A model generated the notes under the pieces. It did not search any database. It saw nothing but the letters and a program-made list of their open reading frames with translations, and had not been told where the DNA came from. 64,000 bases of DNA from Streptomyces cyaneogriseus subsp. noncyanogenus (GTDB taxonomy: Bacteria; Actinomycetota; Actinomycetes; Streptomycetales; Streptomycetaceae): positions 5,580,001 to 5,644,000 of the forward strand of contig NZ_CP010849.1 in the NCBI RefSeq assembly GCF_000931445.1, read 5' to 3'. Made by a program: the position numbers and the translations under genes. This document shows positions 61,013 through 64,000 of the stretch, piece by piece. Position 1 is the stretch's first letter, and each line of letters opens with the position of its first letter.

Positions 61013-62658
61013 CCGCCCGCGGGCGCCGGCGCCAGGCCGCGGCGCGGCTCGCGCTCATGGCCGGGCCCGTCGCCTTCTTCGCGGTCTTCTTCGCCTACCC
61101 GGTCCTCGCCATCGTCGGGCGCGGGCTGAAGGACGGCGACGGCTGGCACCTCGCGCGGATCGGGCAGGTGCTGGCGGACTCCGGTGTCCGGCACGTGCTG
61201 TGGTTCACCACCTGGCAGGCGCTGGTCTCCACCGCGCTGACACTGCTGATCGCGCTGCCCGGCGCCTACGTCTTCGCCCGCCTGGACTTCCCCGGCAAGC
61301 AGGTGCTGCGGGCCGTGGTGACCGTGCCGTTCGTGCTGCCGACGGTCGTCGTCGGCACGGCGTTCCTCGCGCTGGCCGGGCGGGGCGGGCTGCTGGACGA
61401 GCTGTGGGGCGTCCGCCTGGACACCACGGTGTGGGCGATCCTGCTGGCCCACGTCTTCTTCAACTACGCCGTCGTCGTCCGCACCGTCGGCGGGCTGTGG
61501 GCGCAGCTCGACCCGCGGCAGGAGGAGGCCGCGCGAATGCTCGGCGCCTCGCGCCCGGCCGCCTGGCGCACGGTCACCCTGCCCGCGCTGGCGCCCGCCG
61601 TGGCCGCCGCCGCGCTGATGGTCTTCCTGTTCACCTTCACCTCCTTCGGCGTCGTCCAGATCCTCGGCGGGCCCACCTTCGCCACCCTGGAGGTGGAGAT
61701 CTACCGGCAGACCGCCGACGTCTTCGACCTCTCGACGGCCGCCGTGCTGACGATGATCCAGTTCGTCGCGGTCGGCGCGGTCCTCGCCGTGCACGCCTGG
61801 ACCGTACGGCGGCGGGAGACCGCGCTGCGGCTGGTGGACGCCTCCCTGACCGCCCGCCGGCCGCGCGGCGCGGGACAGTGGGCGCTGCTCGCCGGCGTCC
61901 TCGGCACCGTCGCCGTGCTGCTGGTGCTGCCGCTCGCGGTCCTGGTCGAGCGGTCCCTGGACGCGCCCGGATTCGCCTCGTACCGGGCGCTGACCAGCGC
62001 GGACAGCGGCGTCTTCCTGGTCCCGCCGATCGAGGCGATCGGCATCTCCCTCCAGTACGCCGCCGCCGCCACCGTCATCGCCGTGGTGATCGGCGGCCTC
62101 GCCGCGACCGCGCTCACCCGGCGGGACGCGGGCCGCCTCGTACGCGGGTTCGACGCGCTGCTGATGCTGCCGCTCGGGGTGTCGGCGGTGACCGTCGGTT
62201 TCGGCTTCCTGATCGCGCTGGACGAACCGCCGCTGGACCTCAGGAGCTCGTGGATCCTGGTGCCGCTCGCGCAGGCCCTGGTGGGCGTGCCGTTCGTGGT
62301 GCGGACCATGCTGCCGGTGCTGCGGGCGGTGGACACCCGGCTGCGGGAGGCCGCCGCGGTGCTCGGCGCGTCGCCGTGGCGGGTGTGGCGCGAGGTCGAT
62401 CTGCCGCTGGTGCGGCGGGCGCTGCTGGTCGCGGCCGGGTTCGCCTTCGCGGTGTCGCTGGGCGAGTTCGGGGCGACCGTGTTCATCGCCCGGCCCGACA
62501 GCCCGACGCTGCCGGTGGCCGTGGCGCGGCTGCTGGGGCGGCCGGGCGAGACCAACTACGGGCAGGCGATGGCCCTGTCGACGATTCTGATGGTGGTGTG
62601 CGCGGTGGCCCTGCTGGTGCTGGAGCGGCTGCGGACCGACCGGACCGGGGAGTTCTAG
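60988..62658 (+). CDS. thiP: Thiamine ABC transporter permease
   Basis: 556 aa, two fused permease halves (about 12 TM helices). Each half has an EAA-type loop: EEAARMLGASRPAAWRTVTLP in the first and REAAAVLGASPWRVWREVDLP in the second. GTG 60988 lies inside the end of thiB (25-nt overlap); GTG 60976 is an alternative. It forms the channel with the ThiQ ATPase. Confidence 0.94.
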   Translation: MDLARSEVAARGRRRQAAARLALMAGPVAFFAVFFAYPVLAIVGRGLKDGDGWHLARIGQVLADSGVRHVLWFTTWQALVSTALTLLIALPGAYVFARLDFPGKQVLRAVVTVPFVLPTVVVGTAFLALAGRGGLLDELWGVRLDTTVWAILLAHVFFNYAVVVRTVGGLWAQLDPRQEEAARMLGASRPAAWRTVTLPALAPAVAAAALMVFLFTFTSFGVVQILGGPTFATLEVEIYRQTADVFDLSTAAVLTMIQFVAVGAVLAVHAWTVRRRETALRLVDASLTARRPRGAGQWALLAGVLGTVAVLLVLPLAVLVERSLDAPGFASYRALTSADSGVFLVPPIEAIGISLQYAAAATVIAVVIGGLAATALTRRDAGRLVRGFDALLMLPLGVSAVTVGFGFLIALDEPPLDLRSSWILVPLAQALVGVPFVVRTMLPVLRAVDTRLREAAAVLGASPWRVWREVDLPLVRRALLVAAGFAFAVSLGEFGATVFIARPDSPTLPVAVARLLGRPGETNYGQAMALSTILMVVCAVALLVLERLRTDRTGEF

Positions 62659-62660
62659 GG

Positions 62661-63680
62661 ATGCTGCTCAGCCTTCGGGGCGCGACGGTCCGCTTCGGCG
62701 GGCGGGCCGTGCTGGACGCCGTCGACCTCGATGTCGCCGAGCACGAGATCGTGTGCGTGCTCGGGCCGAGCGGCAGCGGAAAGTCGACACTGCTGCGGGC
62801 GGTCGCCGGACTCCAGCCGCTGGACGCCGGGGCGGTGCTGCTCGGCGGGCGGGACCAGGCGGGGGTGCCCGCGCACCGGCGTGAGGTGGGGCTGATGTTC
62901 CAGGATCACCAGCTCTTCCCGCAGCGCGACGTGGGCGGCAACGTCGCCTTCGGGCTGCGCACGCGGGGCGTGCCGCGCGCCGGACGGAGCGAGCGGGTGA
63001 AGGAGTTGCTGGAGCTGGTGGGGCTGCCGGGGGCCGCCCGCCGGGCCGTGGCCGCCCTGTCCGGCGGGGAGCAGCAGCGGGTGGCGCTGGCCCGGGCGCT
63101 GGCCCCCCGGCCGCGCCTGCTGATGCTGGACGAGCCGCTCGGCCAGCTCGACCGCTCGCTGCGGGAGCGGCTCGTCGTGGAACTGCGGGAGCTGTTCGGC
63201 CGGCTGGGCACCACGGTGCTCGCCGTGACCCACGACCAGGGCGAGGCGTTCGCGCTCGCCGACCGGGTCGTGGTGATGCGGGAGGGACGGATCGCCCAGT
63301 CGGGGACGCCCCTTGAGGTGTGGCAGCGGCCCGCCGACGCGTTCGTGGCCCGCTTCCTCGGCTTCGAGAACGTCGTCGAGGCGGCCGTCACCGGGCAGGC
63401 CGCGGACACGGCCTGGGGCAAGGTGCCGGTTCCCGAGGACGCCCCGCAGGGGGCGCGCACCCTGCTCGTACGGCCCGCGGGCGTGCGTCTGGTGCCCGTC
63501 GGCGAGGGCTTGCGCTGCACGGTCGCCGCGCGCACCTTCCGGGGCACCCATGTCGCCGTCCGCCTCCAGCCGGCGGACGCGCCCCCGCTGGAGGCCGCGT
63601 GCGCGCTGCGGTCGGCGCCCGAGGCCGGGGACGAGGTCGGGGTGGAGTTCGACCCGGCCGAAATCGTGGTGCTCGGCTGA
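62661..63680 (+). CDS. thiQ: Thiamine ABC transporter ATPase
   Basis: 339 aa. Walker A GPSGSGKST, Q-loop MFQDHQLFPQRD, signature LSGGEQQRVALARAL, Walker B LLMLDEPLGQLD and switch His in VTHDQGEAFALADR. A C-terminal TOBE-like regulatory domain (FENVVEAAVTG...TFRGTHVAVRLQ) makes it longer than E. coli ThiQ. ATG 62661 begins 2 nt after thiP. Confidence 0.94.
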   Translation: MLLSLRGATVRFGGRAVLDAVDLDVAEHEIVCVLGPSGSGKSTLLRAVAGLQPLDAGAVLLGGRDQAGVPAHRREVGLMFQDHQLFPQRDVGGNVAFGLRTRGVPRAGRSERVKELLELVGLPGAARRAVAALSGGEQQRVALARALAPRPRLLMLDEPLGQLDRSLRERLVVELRELFGRLGTTVLAVTHDQGEAFALADRVVVMREGRIAQSGTPLEVWQRPADAFVARFLGFENVVEAAVTGQAADTAWGKVPVPEDAPQGARTLLVRPAGVRLVPVGEGLRCTVAARTFRGTHVAVRLQPADAPPLEAACALRSAPEAGDEVGVEFDPAEIVVLG

Positions 63681-63690
63681 CCGGCCCGCC

Positions 63691-63697
63691 GTAGGGT
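63691..63697 (+). promoter_or_regulatory. -10 hexamer for the last gene, leaderless mRNA
   Basis: TAGGGT (63692-63697) ends 7 nt before ATG 63705, with no Shine-Dalgarno. Same geometry as at sipZ, acyP and the TetR gene. Confidence 0.4.
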
Positions 63698-63704
63698 GCC
63701 GGGC

Positions 63705-64000
63705 ATGACACTCCTCGCCCACGACCGCTACTGCGACGAAATCACCGAACAGGTACGGCTGTTCAGATCCGTGATCACGTCCGGCGCCGACCTGTCCGCG
63801 ACCGTGCCGACCTGCCCCGACTGGACGCTGGAGGAGCTGGTACGGCACACCGGAGGGGCCCTGCGCTGGGTGGAGCTGCTGGTGCGCACCCGGGCGCGGG
63901 AGGAGATCCCCGTGGAGCGGGTGCCCGGGGCCGACGGACCGCGGGCCCGCGGGGACGCCGCGGCGCTGGACGCCTGGCTGGCCGAGTCCGGCGAGGCGGT
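63705..64000 (+). CDS. Maleylpyruvate isomerase-type (DinB-like) protein, partial
   Basis: First 98 codons of a gene that runs out of the window: TLLAHDRYCDEITEQVRLF, ADLSATVPTCPDWTLEELVR and HTGGALRWVELLVRTRAREE. The PTCPDWT...LV.H.GG pattern is the N-terminal signature of the mycothiol-dependent maleylpyruvate isomerase / DinB-like family, common in Streptomyces. The His of VRHTGG is a likely metal ligand. Function and C-terminus cannot be judged here. Confidence 0.8.
   Translation, partial: MTLLAHDRYCDEITEQVRLFRSVITSGADLSATVPTCPDWTLEELVRHTGGALRWVELLVRTRAREEIPVERVPGADGPRARGDAAALDAWLAESGEA

Overview
The window is high-GC actinobacterial DNA, almost certainly from a Streptomyces chromosome core. 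The evidence is the gene content (whiG sporulation sigma factor, nsdA, rnc/absB, four clustered type I signal peptidases, GlnR-type amtB-glnK-glnD), frequent GTG starts, strong third-position GC bias and a gene order that I recognise from S. coelicolor. I see no CRISPR array, tRNA, rRNA, prophage or intact insertion sequence. Nearly everything is housekeeping.

Layout. 1-5.0 kb: ddl, a DUF3515 lipoprotein, a stand-alone RAM-domain protein, thiL-thiD, a composite pseudogene and rpmB. 5-10.9 kb: a DhaL/FakA-like kinase, recG, rsmD, coaD. 11-15 kb: a DivIVA-like coiled-coil protein, then a DUF177-rpmF-rnc-mutM cluster. 15-17.7 kb: an HxlR regulator, a secreted CAP-domain protein, acyP, a small coiled-coil protein. 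17.9-27 kb: smc, glucose permease glcP, an NCS1 permease, ftsY. 27-38 kb: a prim-pol-like gene, nsdA, amtB-glnK-glnD, ffh, a second-type ftsH. 38-43 kb: a methyltransferase, a SprT-like zinc protein, the rpsP-khpA-rimM-trmD-rplS cluster. 43-50.8 kb: sipW-sipX-sipY, then sipZ-NUDIX-DUF2469, then yraN-yifB-dprA. 51-59.7 kb: whiG, a TetR regulator, an M23 protein, rpsB-tsf, pyrH, frr-cdsA, rlmN. 59.7-63.7 kb: a TPP riboswitch controlling thiB-thiP-thiQ. The window ends inside a maleylpyruvate-isomerase-type gene.

Functional themes. Protein targeting and export is concentrated here: ftsY and ffh of the SRP pathway, four signal peptidases and FtsH. Ribosome supply and RNA modification form another block (rpmB, rpmF, rpsP, rplS, rpsB, tsf, frr, rimM, trmD, rlmN, rsmD, rnc). 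Nitrogen sensing is a complete amtB-glnK-glnD unit with a GlnR-like site upstream. Thiamine appears twice: late synthesis (thiL, thiD) and riboswitch-controlled uptake (thiBPQ).

The most important observation is an assembly artefact, not a new system. The ftsY reading frame carries a 42-bp loxP-containing sequence identical to the Roche 454 Titanium paired-end linker, flanked by a 186-bp direct duplication. The whole 228-bp insert is in frame, so automatic annotation would report a plausible but false 481-residue FtsY with two spurious TTA codons. Other points worth a second look are a doubly deleted SARP/FAD-monooxygenase pseudogene, several leaderless-looking promoters, operator-like palindromes before rpmB, glcP and the TetR gene, an 18/20-bp satellite with a 56-bp higher-order period after glcP, and an M23 protein lacking the usual catalytic histidine.
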